The translations under genes and the position numbers were made by a program. From assembly GCA_007258455.2 (NCBI GenBank), contig VDFB02252616.1, forward strand, positions 121,849,394 through 121,913,393: a DNA stretch of 64,000 nucleotides, written 5' to 3'. Shown here one piece after another: positions 11,068-22,200 of this stretch. The stretch is from Sequoia sempervirens. Taxonomy: Eukaryota > Streptophyta > Pinopsida > Cupressales > Cupressaceae. Under the pieces are notes generated by a model. That model made no database searches. It saw only the letters and a list, made by a program, of their open reading frames with translations, and was not told the origin of the DNA. Numbering within the stretch: the first letter of the stretch is position 1; each line of letters opens with the position of its first letter.

Positions 11068-12876
11068 GTGATGACACAACTCAGGTTGCTCTTGCAACAA
11101 GTGCTCAACCTTCAATCAGGGCGAACAACCAAAACACCAAGTAACTTGTGTCCCTATCCATTTGATAGGAGCTTAGAGATGAAACCATTCCCTAAAGGAT
11201 TTGAAATCCCCAAATTTGACAAATATCAAGGGATGGGAAACCCTAAAGATCACATCAGGGAATTCCAGGTTCATTGCATGGAGGTCGCATATGACGATAC
11301 TTATTTGATGCGACTATTTCCTAGAAGCTTGGCACGCCCCAATATAGAATGGTTCTCTCGCTTACCTTTAGGCATTAGAACATTCCATGAAATTAGGGAC
11401 ACATTCATTAGGAACTATGCATGTAACATTGCAATGGATGTTAGTCTCGAAGAACTATACGCTCTAAAACAAGGAAATAATGAATCTTTTGCTTCATTCC
11501 TTCAACGATGGTGGTCCAAGGCCAATCAGAGCAAGTGGACCATGCCAGAAGAACAACAAGTTTGCACTATCATAGCCAACCTTGAAGGCCACTTGGCATT
11601 TCATCTCAAGGTTCAGGGCATCACCACATATGATCAACTCATTCCCATGGCGCTTAGCATCAAAAGAGCCCTTGTGACCCAACTCGTAGAATCAACATCA
11701 TACCATGAACAACAAAACAACCGCCCACCATCAAATTACAATGATAAACCTCGCACGTGGGCGAGAAATAAAAACGGTACTAATGATGGTGTCGTAGATG
11801 CCAAGGTCGTCATTAGTGGTCCTTGTGAAAACACACCTACACAACAAATCCAAACACAACATCAAAAAACTCATCACACAACATATCAACCCAACAACAA
11901 TCCAACCATCAATAATCTCAATGAACAAAGGGGACCACCTCAACGCAAAACATATCCCAAACAAAAATACACCATTTTGGGGGAACCACTCGAGGACAAA
12001 ATGAAAAAGTTGAGCGACGAAAAACTCATCAAGCCTCCTACATTTGAAAATTACCAAGAACCCTATGTCAAACCTCCTTGGTATAATGAGAATCAACTTT
12101 ACGAATTTCATAAAATCAAAGTCCATACCAAAAATAGTTGCATGAGACTCAAAAACATCATCCAAGATCTCATCGATAAGAAAATCATAAATGTGAAACA
12201 ACCTACGGGAAATCAAGATCTTAAAATCTACACGAATCCGATGTCGAATCATGGCAACAAGGGGAATAAAAATGATAAAGGGAAGGGTAATGTAAATCAT
12301 GTTTATGAATCAGTCATTACCTCCCTAAATGAATACTGCATGGTCATCACCATCAAGGGCGCCCAGGCTGAAGAATGTGGAGTCACCATAAGAGGCGGAA
12401 AAGTCACCATCGCAGGATCATCCCAACCAAATAGAGTCCCTACATCTAGATCCGTTCCTAATGGCTATAATGTCCTAGATCAACTCAAGAGAATGCTAGC
12501 ACACATCTCCATCATGGAGTTGTTAAAAATATCATCAACACATAAGAAGATCCTTGAGGAAGCATTAGCCTCGTCCACTATCCCCGCAGATCTCGATGCA
12601 GAGCAATTCCAAGCTATGGTCAGAAATATCATAACACCTAATCTCCTTACATTCTCTAACCAAGACTTCCCCGCTCAACCATCTCACAACCGTGCACTTC
12701 ACTTGGAAGCCATTGTAAACAAAAGAAAAATACAAAGGGTCTTGGTGGATGGAGGTACGGGTTTGAACATCTATTCTCTCAGCCTCATCAAGCAGTTGAA
12801 AATATCAGAAGATTCCATCGACAAAGGAAAGGGCATCACGATAACAACATATGATGACCAAGAAAGAGTGTCTTAG
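11068..12876 (+). pseudogene. Gypsy gag capsid core and start of protease
   Basis: The 602-codon open stretch contains the retrotransposon gag domain at about residues 75-205 (LFPRSLARPNIEWFSRLP, IRTFHEIRDTFIRNY, LKQGNNESFASFLQRW). This is the capsid domain typical of plant gypsy elements. A basic, Asn/Gln-rich linker follows, where no CCHC zinc knuckle is visible. Near the end comes the retropepsin active-site region LVDGGTGLNIYS at 12741-12776. The family usually has D-S/G-G-A/S, so D-G-G-T keeps the catalytic Asp. The frame stops at TAG 12874-12876 and the protease resumes in another frame at about 12877. Confidence 0.9.
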
Positions 12877-13470
12877 GCACAATTAAAATCCCTATTCAAG
12901 TAGGGACAATACTCATGGAAACCACTTGTTAGCTCTTGGACCTTGACTTGCCATATAATATCCTCCTGGGATGCCTGTGGATCCATGCGATGAAAGCCGT
13001 AACATCAACCTTCCACCAATGTGTGAAATTTACACATAATGGACAAGAGGTTACCATCCATGGAGATCCCAAATCATTCTCATATTGCAAAAATATTGAG
13101 GCAAGGTATTACAAAATCCCCCAAGTGCCAAAAAATGATGAGGGCCCATCCACACCATACATCGACCCCGCCACTCTCGCATCCACTTCTGCAATAGAGA
13201 CACCCACCATTCCCACCATCCCCACCATCTCCGACATTAAGCTCATCATCCAAGAGGATGGTTGTGGAAGTTACAAGCTCCCTAACAATTCTTTTGTGGT
13301 AGGAGAGTTACTACAATCTCCTAGATCACGTGGACGTCCACAAGAGAACCAAGCCTCCACAACACAAACGTATCCTGAAGACTATCCTGAATTCACAAGT
13401 TGGGGAGACCTTGGTCAAGAGGTTATTGAAGCAGATCCATCTCACATGTTGTATCAAAATATCACATGTT
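12877..13470 (+). pseudogene. Gypsy protease C-terminal half and linker
   Basis: After a frameshift the protease continues as GTIKIPIQVGTILMETT, a stop, then LDLDLPYNILLGCLWIHAM. The family has DLPYNILLGRPWI, where the ILLG block forms the second retropepsin signature; here Arg-Pro is changed to Cys-Leu. A Pro/Thr-rich linker (residues with repeated TIPTIP) follows. The domain would cut the gag-pol polyprotein. The frameshift near 12870 is not at an obvious slippery site, so it looks like decay and not programmed shifting. Confidence 0.82.
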
Positions 13471-13675
13471 GTATCAAGATGAAAGACCAACACCTGAATT
13501 ACCAATGGATGAGACAAGCAAGGGCCTACAAATGATGCTCGCAATGGGCTACGACAAAAATCAAAGACTGGGACAAAACAAGAATGGGCTCATAATACCT
13601 ATCATGCTAGAGACACGAACCATAACAAATCTTGGCCTTGGATGTACCCCTCTGAGTATAACCATACGTGGCTGA
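13466..13675 (+). pseudogene. G-patch domain in gypsy pol, between protease and RT
   Basis: The translation at 13531-13600 reads MMLAMGYDKNQRLGQNKNGL followed by IIPI. This matches the G-patch pattern (hydrophobic-GY-x2-G-x2-LG-x4-G-x4-P); the Gly after GY-x2 is replaced here by Gln-Arg. G-patch modules bind RNA or activate DEAH helicases, and they are known at the protease end of some retroviruses and in some plant Tat-like pol genes. The frame ends at TGA 13673-13675, then pol continues in the same frame from about 13676. A role in RNA handling during reverse transcription is inferred. Confidence 0.65.
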
Positions 13676-14419
13676 AGTCCTCTGGTTAGAACGGTTAATA
13701 TTTCTCCTCAGCCAATAATAGAAAAATTACACTCACCAATATCCATAGGTAGAGACATATATAACTTTATAACTAAGGCCTATATTAGTAGTGATGACGA
13801 GGATCACTTGACTAATCTACCTAGTTTATTTGAGGATACTTCCCTTTACATGATTAGTACCTTATCTTTCGAATCCGATCATCAAAACCATGAGATTCGT
13901 TTAGTATATCCCCAACTGATCAACTATGACCAACGAGGACCACCAATTCTCGATACATTAAAAAATGATAAGGCGCTCTCAGAATTTATGGGATTGAGGG
14001 ATAACATTCCAGATGGGGATCACAAGGCATGGTTTATAATGGAGTTGGACACACATGCCTATTACAGGGAAATGATTGAATCCTTCAATTGCAAAAGTGA
14101 GAAACTAAGAATCATATCCAAGTCCTTAAGTGAAAACCACATTGTGGCACTCTCTGACAAGAAAATAGTAAAAAGAAAGGATGTATCCAATGGTGAAAAC
14201 CTCTCTGAGGTGCTTGAGGATGAAGGATTCAATCTTCCTCTAAGAGCTATCCATCAGGAAAAGTCAACCGTCTTGGCCGAGAAATGCAATCCTGTCAACC
14301 TAGGAATAGAGGAGACCCCGCATATCACATTCTATGCGGAATCACTATTATCAGAAGAGAAAGAACTCCTAGCAGCATTCCTAAAGGAAAGAAATAAAAT
14401 TTGCATGGATTTATGCTGA
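13676..14419 (+). pseudogene. Gypsy pol linker upstream of RT
   Basis: The 203-codon open frame at 13808-14419 has no catalytic motif. Its C-terminal part (ESLLSEEKELLAAFLKERNKI) is the usual segment just before Ty3/gypsy RT. Here it runs to the TGA at 14417-14419, and the RT begins two bases later in another frame with DMPGLDPKTMVHHL, the typical WTPADMPGIDP block. The break is therefore a 1-base frameshift in an originally continuous ORF. Confidence 0.8.
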
Positions 14420-14420
14420 C

Positions 14421-15209
14421 ATGCCGGGACTTGATCCAAAGACAATGGTTCATCATTTAGCAGTGTATCCAGAAGCAAATTCGGTCAAACAAAAGCTTCA
14501 AAAAATGCATCCTCAAATCGCGCTGTTAGTCAAAATGGAGCTCAAAAAGTTGTTAGATGCAGGATTTATCCGACCAATTGATTATCCAGAATGGGTGTCA
14601 AATTTGGTACCTATTTCAAAGCACAACAGAGCCATCAGAACTTGTACAGACTTCAGAGATTTGAACAAGGCATGTCCCAAGGATGATTTCCCACTTCCCA
14701 ACATCGACATGATAGTAGACATGACGACAGGACATGAGATGCTATCACTAATGGACAAATTTTTAGGATACAACCAGATCATGATAGCAAAAGAAGATCA
14801 ACATAAGATGGCTTTCACTTGTCCATGGGGGACCTATTGCTGGAACATGATGCCATTCAGCCTAAAGAACATAGGAGCAACATACCAAAGGGCCATGACA
14901 TTGATATTCCATGACATGATCCATAAAATAGTCGAAGACTATGTCGACGACATTTTAGCTAAGTCAAGAAAGAGACAAGATCATATAGCAACCCTAAGTG
15001 CTAACTTTGATAGATTGGAGGAGTACAAAGTCAAACTAAATCCCAAGAAGTGCGTCTTCGGCATACAATCAGGTAAATTGCTAGGATACATAGTCTCCAT
15101 GAGGGGTATCGAGGTGGATCCAGAAAAAGTGAAAGCAATCCTCGAAATGGAAGCACCAAAGACATTAAGACAACTGAGAGGTCTCAAAGGTAGAATTCAA
15201 TCCATCTGA
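14421..15209 (+). pseudogene. Gypsy reverse transcriptase
   Basis: The RT domain is nearly complete. It shows DAGFIRPIDYPEWVSNLV, RTCTDFRDLNKACPKDDFPL, the first catalytic Asp in SLMDKFLGYNQI, and the block TYCWNMMPFSLKNIGATYQRAM. The YVDD active site is at 14940-14951, followed by NPKKCVFGI and GIEVDPEKVKAI in the thumb. All three catalytic aspartates are present. The Ser-Gly of the usual MDGFSGYNQI is changed. It ends with an in-frame TGA (15207-15209), probably from TGG, and the RNase H continues in the same frame. Confidence 0.93.
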
Positions 15210-15790
15210 TGATTCATAGCTCAACTGGCAGACAAGCAGAACCCATATTCCCACCTACTCCACAAGGGGGTAGCATACAAATGGGATACATAGTGTGAGG
15301 AAGCATTTAACAGAATCAAGGAATACCTACTAACACCACCGGTTTTAATGCCACCCATCCCAAAGAAGCCATTGATCTTATATGTATTAGCAATAGCAAC
15401 AGCCCTCAGAGCTCTCCTAGCTCAACATGATGAAAACAGAATGAAGAGGGCCATCTACTATATCAGTAGAACAATGGTCGGTCATGAGCTAAACTAATCA
15501 TTCATCGAAAAGGCGTGCCTTGCAGTAGTATTTGCATCCCAAAAATTCAGACATTACATGTTGGCACACAAGATAAAGCTCATTGCGAAAATTGACCCCC
15601 TCAAGTATCTCCTATCAAAGGCAATGCTCACAGGCAGAATGGAAAAATGGGTAATGATATTGTTAGAGTATGACATTGAATATGTCAAATGAAAATAAAT
15701 CAAGGATCAAGTTATTGTAGATCAACTAGCAGAAGCACCCATTTATTATGAGAACCCTCTTGTCTTAGAATTCCCAGATGAATCCATTTT
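15210..15790 (+). pseudogene. Gypsy RNase H, Ty3 type (degenerate catalytic site)
   Basis: The same frame as RT continues: LLHKGVAYKWD, then the RNase H N-terminus LILYVLAIATALRALLAQHD. Gypsy RNase H has an Asp in the corresponding D-A-S or similar position; here it reads A-I-A-T-A, so the first catalytic Asp is missing. The rest keeps YYISRTMVGHELN, EKACLAVVFASQKFRHYML and WVMILLEYDIEYV. Stops at 15495 (TAA from CAA), 15690 and 15696 break it. In Tat elements this domain is known to become a non-catalytic tether after a second RNase H was acquired, and this fits. Confidence 0.85.
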
Positions 15791-16400
15791 TAACCTCAAC
15801 GTAATTGACCATTGGAAACTATACTTCGATGGTTCATACACACAACATGGATCAGGAGTTGGTGGCTTATTCATCACCCCACAAGGGGATTGCATACCAA
15901 GATCATACAAATTAGCATTTCCTTGCACCAACAACATAGTGGAATACGAGGCTTTGACTATAGGCCTCAGGATAGTAGTGCAATGGAACATCATAGCTCT
16001 CAAGGTGTATGGAGACTCTCAGTTGATCATAAATCAAGTTAATAATAAATATTAGACTAAGGATGACAAGCTCACTCCATACAAGAAATTGGTGGAGACT
16101 CTAAAGGAATCCTTCATTGACATAACATTCGAGCAAATTCCAAGAACCAACAATAGAGCAGCCAACGCCATGGCTACAATTGGGTCCCTATTAGACATCC
16201 CTCATAATGTGCCAAAATATGAATTTCTAATTGAGCAGCTTCTCGTCCCTACATTCGAGGTACCTGAATCAGAATATGTGTGTGAAATCGTTGGTCCTGG
16301 CGATCCTTGGTATCATGACATCTATACATATCTTCGAATAGGAGTCATACCCACTAACCTACCATCAAACCTAAAATGAACCTTTGTTAAAAAGGCATCT
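15791..16400 (+). pseudogene. Second, plant/archaeal-type RNase H (aRNH) and linker to integrase
   Basis: It starts near WKLYFDGSYTQHGSGVGG (first Asp), then NNIVEYEALTIGLRI (Glu) and LKVYGDSQLIINQVN (second Asp). A TAG at 16053 is followed by the C-terminal block QIPRTNNRAANAMATIGS. Related domains read ADALA there, so the last acidic residue is changed to Asn (AAC from GAC). The presence of this domain between Ty3 RNase H and integrase assigns the element to the Tat lineage. Its normal role is to remove RNA from the hybrid and to cut the polypurine-tract primer. Confidence 0.88.
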
Positions 16401-17565
16401 AGATTTATGATCTTAGGTGATACCCTATATTGTAGAAGCATAGAAGGTACCTTGCTACGCTACGTAAATGCTGAGGAGGCATTAACCACTCTAACCAAAG
16501 TTCATAACAGTATTTGTGGCTCACACTTGAGTGGAATGACCATCGCCAAGAAACTACTGAGGATGGGGTATTATTGGCCCACAATGGAAAGAGAAGCACA
16601 TGATCATGTTAAAAGATGTCTATAGTGTCAGCAGTATGGGGACCTCATCCATGCTCCAGCTCAAGAGCTTCATCCTATTATCACACCATGGCCCTTTTCG
16701 TAGTGGGGACTCGATCTCATTGGGAAAATCACACCCACCTCATCCAATGGCCATAAATTTCATCATAACTGCAACTGAGTACTTCACAAAGTGGGTGGAG
16801 GCCATACCCATGACGTATATCACTGGGAAGCAGATCTCAAAATTCATCCTGAACTATCTCATCTATTGTTACGGTGTCCCACAAGCCATTATCTCAGATA
16901 ATTGGACACCATTCAAGAACCAGGAGGTTTGCGACTTGTGCGAGAAATTCAAAATCCAACATCGCTTCTCCACCCCGTACTATCCCCAAGGAAATGGCCA
17001 AGCATAAGCTACCAATAAAACCATCCTCAAAATCTTCAAGAAAATAGTCAATGATGCAGGTCATGACTGACATCTGCAGCTTAATCCCGCCCTCTGGGCC
17101 TATCGAACCAGCATCCGTACACCCACCGGTGCCACCCCCTTCTCCTTGGTCTATGGATCAAAAGTCATACTCCCCATTGAGATCGAGCTCCCATTCCTTA
17201 GGATATCACTACAAAACCTCATCACAGATGAAGAATATTGGGTATCAAGACTAAACGAGCTAGAGTTACTAGATGAGAGACGGATGGATGCTTTGAATCA
17301 TTTACAAGTCTATCAAAATAGACTCAAAAAAAGCTACAACAAGAAAATCAGAAGCAAGACTTTTCAAGTCGGAGAACTGGTCTTAAAAGAAAATCAGAAA
17401 AATGTCCCAAACCCAAGCAACAAAGGCAAGCTCGAACCTAATTTGTTAGGACCTTTTTTCATTACAACAAGTTATAAATCAGGGGCATATCAGTTATCAA
17501 CACCCGAAGGGGAACCTCTGTAGGAGCCCATGAATAGCTCTCATCTCAAAAAGTTTTATGCCTAA
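16401..17565 (+). pseudogene. Gypsy integrase, catalytic Glu codon now a stop
   Basis: The N-terminal H2C2 zinc domain is seen in VHNSICGSHLSG...MGYYWPTM...VKRCLxCQQ, with a stop between the cysteines. The core has the first Asp in WGLDLIG (Asp codon 16713-16715). After a frameshift near 16745 it continues YFTKWVEAIPM and the second Asp in IISDNWTPF. The third residue should be the Glu of GQAEA, but the codon is TAA at 17005-17007, one base from GAA. The C-terminal domain runs through LVYGSKVILPIEIELP, VGELVLKENQK, GPFFITTSYKSGAY and HLKKFYA, ending at TAA 17563-17565. No chromodomain is seen. Confidence 0.92.
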
Positions 17566-20445
17566 ATCTTTCAAGGTATAGAACCAAAAAATCCAAAAAA
17601 TAAAAAAAATTCCTGAAAAAATGGTTACTTCAGCGAAAACCTGGCAAATAGGCGTCTTGGTGACAACAAAAAAAATGAAAAAAGCAAAAAAATCCAAAAA
17701 AATGTTTAAAAAAAAAAAGGATCAAAAAATCGTCTTCTAGTGAAAACTACTTCGGTGGCACTTTGGGAAAGTACCTTGGTGAAAACCTGGAAAATAGGTG
17801 TCTTGCGTAAATAAGCACTTTCCATCCACCAGGATCTATACGGCTTGTTCGGCATCATCCCTCCATTTCACTTCCATCATCCATCACATTTGCACCATAG
17901 CTTGGTCTTGTTTTCGTATCATGATCCCTCCTAGTACTACTCGTCCCATCATCAAGGTCAGTTTGTCCTACCTTTATCGGGGTAGTCTATTGCATCACGC
18001 TGGGGGCATGTTCTTATCGGATTGGATTCGTGTATATTCTTAAAAATCTAAAACATCAGAAAATCCAAAAACATCAAAAAATCAAAAAATCTAAAACATC
18101 AAAAAATCCAAAAATTGAAAAACATCGGAAAAGCACAAAATCCAAAAACTTCAAAACATATCAAAATCCAAAAATAGGTCAAAAGTTCATATCAAAAGTC
18201 GTAAACAAGGTCGTCTTGACCAACTACGTCGTCTCTGAGCTTGAACATAGGCAAGGTTGATCTTTGATCATCCCCCAAGACATTTAGGTCAGTCCTATAG
18301 GAGTCCATAATAATAAAATGACTTCTCATCATCTGTATCATCATCTGTAAATCGGTCAAGTTGTCAATCGAACTACGTGGTCTCTGCGTATATAACGTAG
18401 GCAAGGCTAGTCTGTCGACCAACCCTCAATATCCCTAGGATAGGTCGTTAGGTTAGTCTCCTGGTCAAAATCTTGAAAAATCTCAAAAACATTGGAAAAT
18501 AAAAATAAAAAATGCAAAATCTCAAAAAAATACCAAAAACAACCTCAAAGCATTGCAAAAACATAAAAAAAATCCATCTGTCTCATCTCGCTTGCACCCG
18601 CAATAAACACCATTCATAATAAACTGTTCATCATCCTCAATATTTGGTAGGACAATCGGAAACAAGTCTAGCAGATTAAAAGTGAAAACTCAAAAATATC
18701 AAGTCTAAAGTCTAAGTCAGTGCGTAAGCAAGCTGGTTATCTCTTCGCATTGGTAACTCATCATCTAAATTGGTCCCATATCAATCATCCCTTAGAACAC
18801 TTTGGGTAAATGAAATGATGTGCCGCCATCCACTAACATGTCCTAGGATGAATCCTTCCTACAATGGGCATTATCTTTTGGCAATAAGTTTCGGTTATCA
18901 TCCTTAGAAAACACATCTTTCCGTTAGCAGTATTGAAGAGCATCAATTTGTTTATTTACTTGGTTTTTATCTTTTGAATTATCTTATTTGCACTCATTCC
19001 AAGGATGTCTCGATGATATCCCAAAATAGAGGATTTAGAGAAATAGGAATGGGGCAATGATCATTATCTTTTGTTTGCTATGCTTGTTAGACGTTTTTTT
19101 AATATAAACTCGGCGAATACTTTCTTTGTTAGGTATGTATGGAAGAGGTCTAGGGAAACTTGTTGACTATATAGGGATAGGTTTATCTTTTTGTGTTTTG
19201 GTCCGAGGTGTTTGAAACATTTGAAGTACATCCTAGCAAGGTTTTCGTATGTTAGGTGTGAACAAGAATACTCCTATCTGATTTTTGAGTCAAAGTCCAT
19301 CACACCAAGTACCACGCCATCCTGGTTTTTTATACCTTGATGCATCGTACCATGTGTGTTATCAAACATAAGAAAATTTGGCCCTTTGAAAAATCCCAAT
19401 TCCTTGGCAAGTAATCATCATCATCATCATCATCATTTGCATTTGCATCATCTTGTGTCTTGTTGAAATGACTTCTTCTTTTCTTACTAATCACACTAAC
19501 AAGGTACTATGACGGTTGATCATCATCACCATCATCATCATTGATCCTGCATCCACAAATCATTAGCATATTGCATAAACAGATCATATAGAAACATACG
19601 CATTGCATTTTAATCATCATAAATAGGTTATCATAAACACGCTTCATAAATAGGTGCATCCATGTCATTGCATTTCACCCATTACATTGCATCTCATGGA
19701 ATTATATCAATCATTGCATAAACATTCATTGGCATTTCATATCCATTTCATATTACCATCTAAATCATCACATAGCATGAACAAAATCATTCCATAATCA
19801 TTTTTGCATAATCATAAGCAATAGGTATATAAGCATTTAATTCATTAGGCATACATTCTTGCATAACATAAATGACATCATATCATCACATTACGTTCAC
19901 ATTACACATCAACATATCACTTTGCATTAACATATCATTGCATCTCATAAAAACAGTCTCATTATGCATTAACACCATTTCATTTGCATCATATCACGAC
20001 TATCGTATTCATAGTACATCCATCCATAAATCATCTCATATATAAGCATATTCCACACATTATTGCATATACCATAGATCATATCATTTTACATATTCAA
20101 ATCCATATCACATATCACATTGGCATAAAATAGATCATCATATAGATAACATCATTGCACATCATATCATAGGTGAGCATAATATAGATTTTTTAGTCAT
20201 GATCATTGCATAAACATCATTAGAAATAAATGCATCCATAACATATAGAAGTAGAATCATACATGCATAAATAAAAATTATGCATTTCATCACATCAAAA
20301 TCAGCTCATTTATATATCATCAATCATGTCACTGTCATAGTACAAAAAATTAAACGAATCATTGGACACATATATGTCATTCGGTACAAAATGCCCATTG
20401 GGCTATCAAAAACGGGCCCATAAGGCACAAAAGTATGAAAACATC
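17566..20445 (+). other. 3' non-coding region of gypsy element: A-rich and CAT-rich simple sequence
   Basis: No gene is supported on either strand here. From 17580 to 18180 and 18460 to 18570 the plus strand is made of AAAAATCCAAAAA and ACATCAAAAAATC words. From 19400 to 20340 it is dominated by CATCAT, GCATAA and ATATCA words, including (ATC)n at about 19408-19436. The block at 17750-17810 partly repeats 17620-17660 (GTGAAAACCTGGAAAATAGG against GCGAAAACCTGGCAAATAGG). Long low-complexity 3' regions are known from Tat elements. Confidence 0.6.
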
Positions 20446-22200
20446 TCAATCAAGCCCGATCTCTGTGAATGCTACCCTCACCCCTATCACCGTGATCCTC
20501 TGGTGGTCTTTGGTGGCCCGCTCTGAGTACTCTGGGATCCAATCTGCTCTAGGTATAGTGTCATGGTAAGCTCAATAGTAATACTCTATCTCTCAGATAG
20601 CATCCCTGTAGGATTGTACTGGCACTGTACCCTGGGAGGAGGAGGCTGTCATACTCTCGATTTTTTGCTTGCGGCCTAGCTTAGTGGCTGCTTGTAGCTC
20701 TGTAGCCTATCTCTGCTACACAACCTGATCCCTCTCTGCTCTGAGCTGCTCTCTCTCAGCCCTCACTTGGTCTCTCTCTGCTGTCAGCGCCTAAACCTGG
20801 GCCTACAACTATGCAATCAGTGCATCCTGACCGTCTGCCTGTCCCTATGGCTATACTCGTGGTTGCACATGAACTTGATCCTCACCCTCGGCTCGTGGTG
20901 GTGGGACCGGCGGCTCCTGCTACTGATCCTGCATAGGGACATCCCCCTGACCTAGTGGAACTGGGGGCACAAATGGCGGATCTTGTCGAATCTCGACCCT
21001 CGGTCCTTGCCCTCATCCTCTCCCTCTGCCTCTGACCCTGCACATCTCTGGATCCTCACCTGGAACGGTCAACAGAAGAGGAGGTCTGAACCAGTCTCTG
21101 TAGGCCTATGTGGTCCTTAGATCTACAAAGCCCTAATCATAAGCCCACAGTCAGGCTACCAACTGCCTGAAGCTATCAACTACCTCAGAGGTAGGAATAC
21201 TGTGACCCCATGACACCTATATCATGTTGCGTGCAAAGATGGCTACGTAGTCGTCATCAAGCCGATCCTGCGGCTCTCTGAACAGACGCTGCACGCACCC
21301 AGGCAGGTACCTCTCAATCATCGTGTGCTCCCACCCCTGCATATATCGATCCTGGTGGTAGTAAAAGAGCTAAGCAACATCGTCAGCCCATCCAGGCTGA
21401 CCAAGGTATGGATGCCAAGTAAAGATGAGCATCTCGTCTAGGACCCACCTCCAGTAGGGGATCCCGTGCTCTCCAGTGTGTGTGAAGGACACACCGCCTT
21501 TGTATCATGCCACAAGGGCATCCTCTACCCCCATCAAAACTGTAATGACCCATGGACATAGAACAGAAATGTGCTCCCATGCCCAAACATGGAGTAAAGT
21601 CACTCCAGCCCCCAGTGCTCTGTCGTCCATATACACATACTCGTGCAAATCTCTGTAGAGCGAAGCCAGAAGGACAGGTCCCCATGTGAAGGGAACTGGC
21701 CTATCTCGAACCATTCGCTCCTAGCAATAACCCCAACTGGGACTGAAGCATCACCCTCATCTGTTTGGGGCAACCAAACCTGAAATGATCGCTGCAACCA
21801 CCCAACGGAAGGGAAGAGATATAACTCTGTATCTCTCTAACTCAATTTTTCCCTTGCAGTAAATGATGTCTCGTGTGGCGAGAACTCTGATGCAGGACTC
21901 GCATCCCTCCTCCATATCATAGATCACCCGATGGCCATGAATAGGCAATCGTAGAATGCACCAAATGTCCTCCAAGGGGATAGTGGCCTCGCCAGTGGGA
22001 AGATGAAACGACAACATCTCTCTATGCCACCTCTTGGCCAGCGTTGACAACATCCCTAGGTGGGTGCGCATGGGCACCACGTACACAATATGCCATAATC
22101 CTGCAACTCCTAGTCGATCTTGGTCTTTGTCGCTCAGGTCCCGTAAGACGCTAGCCAAATCACGGGACCGGTGCTCCTAAGAGTAAAGCTCCCTCGACCC
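20446..22200 (-). pseudogene. Antisense ORF with plant mobile domain (PMD) in the gypsy 3' region
   Basis: On the minus strand a broken ORF begins near 22200 (VLRDLSDKDQDRLGVAGLW, MASVL in frame at 22158). It shows the PMD blocks HREMLSFHLPTGEATIPLED, LRLPIHGHRVIYD and, in a shifted frame, GPVLLASLYRDLHEY...LLHVWAWEHI. PMD is the domain of Arabidopsis MAIN/MAIL1 and of many transposon ORFs. The downstream part has a Pro/Arg-rich region and a coiled coil with ALTAERDQVRAEREQLRAER, ending at TGA 20446-20448. Antisense ORFs at this site are known in Tat elements such as Grande and Retand. Stops are frequent, mostly TAG in place of CAG. Its role in the element is unknown; interference with host silencing is one guess. 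Confidence 0.82.

Noticed and set aside
11731..12300. Minus-strand 189-codon frame opposite gag
   Set aside because: It is opposite a well-supported gag ORF and has only Ile/Phe-rich shadow composition.
18030..18210. CRISPR-like regular repeat of AAAAATCCAAAAACATC words
   Set aside because: The units vary in length, have no unique spacers and are simple A-rich sequence in a plant retroelement.
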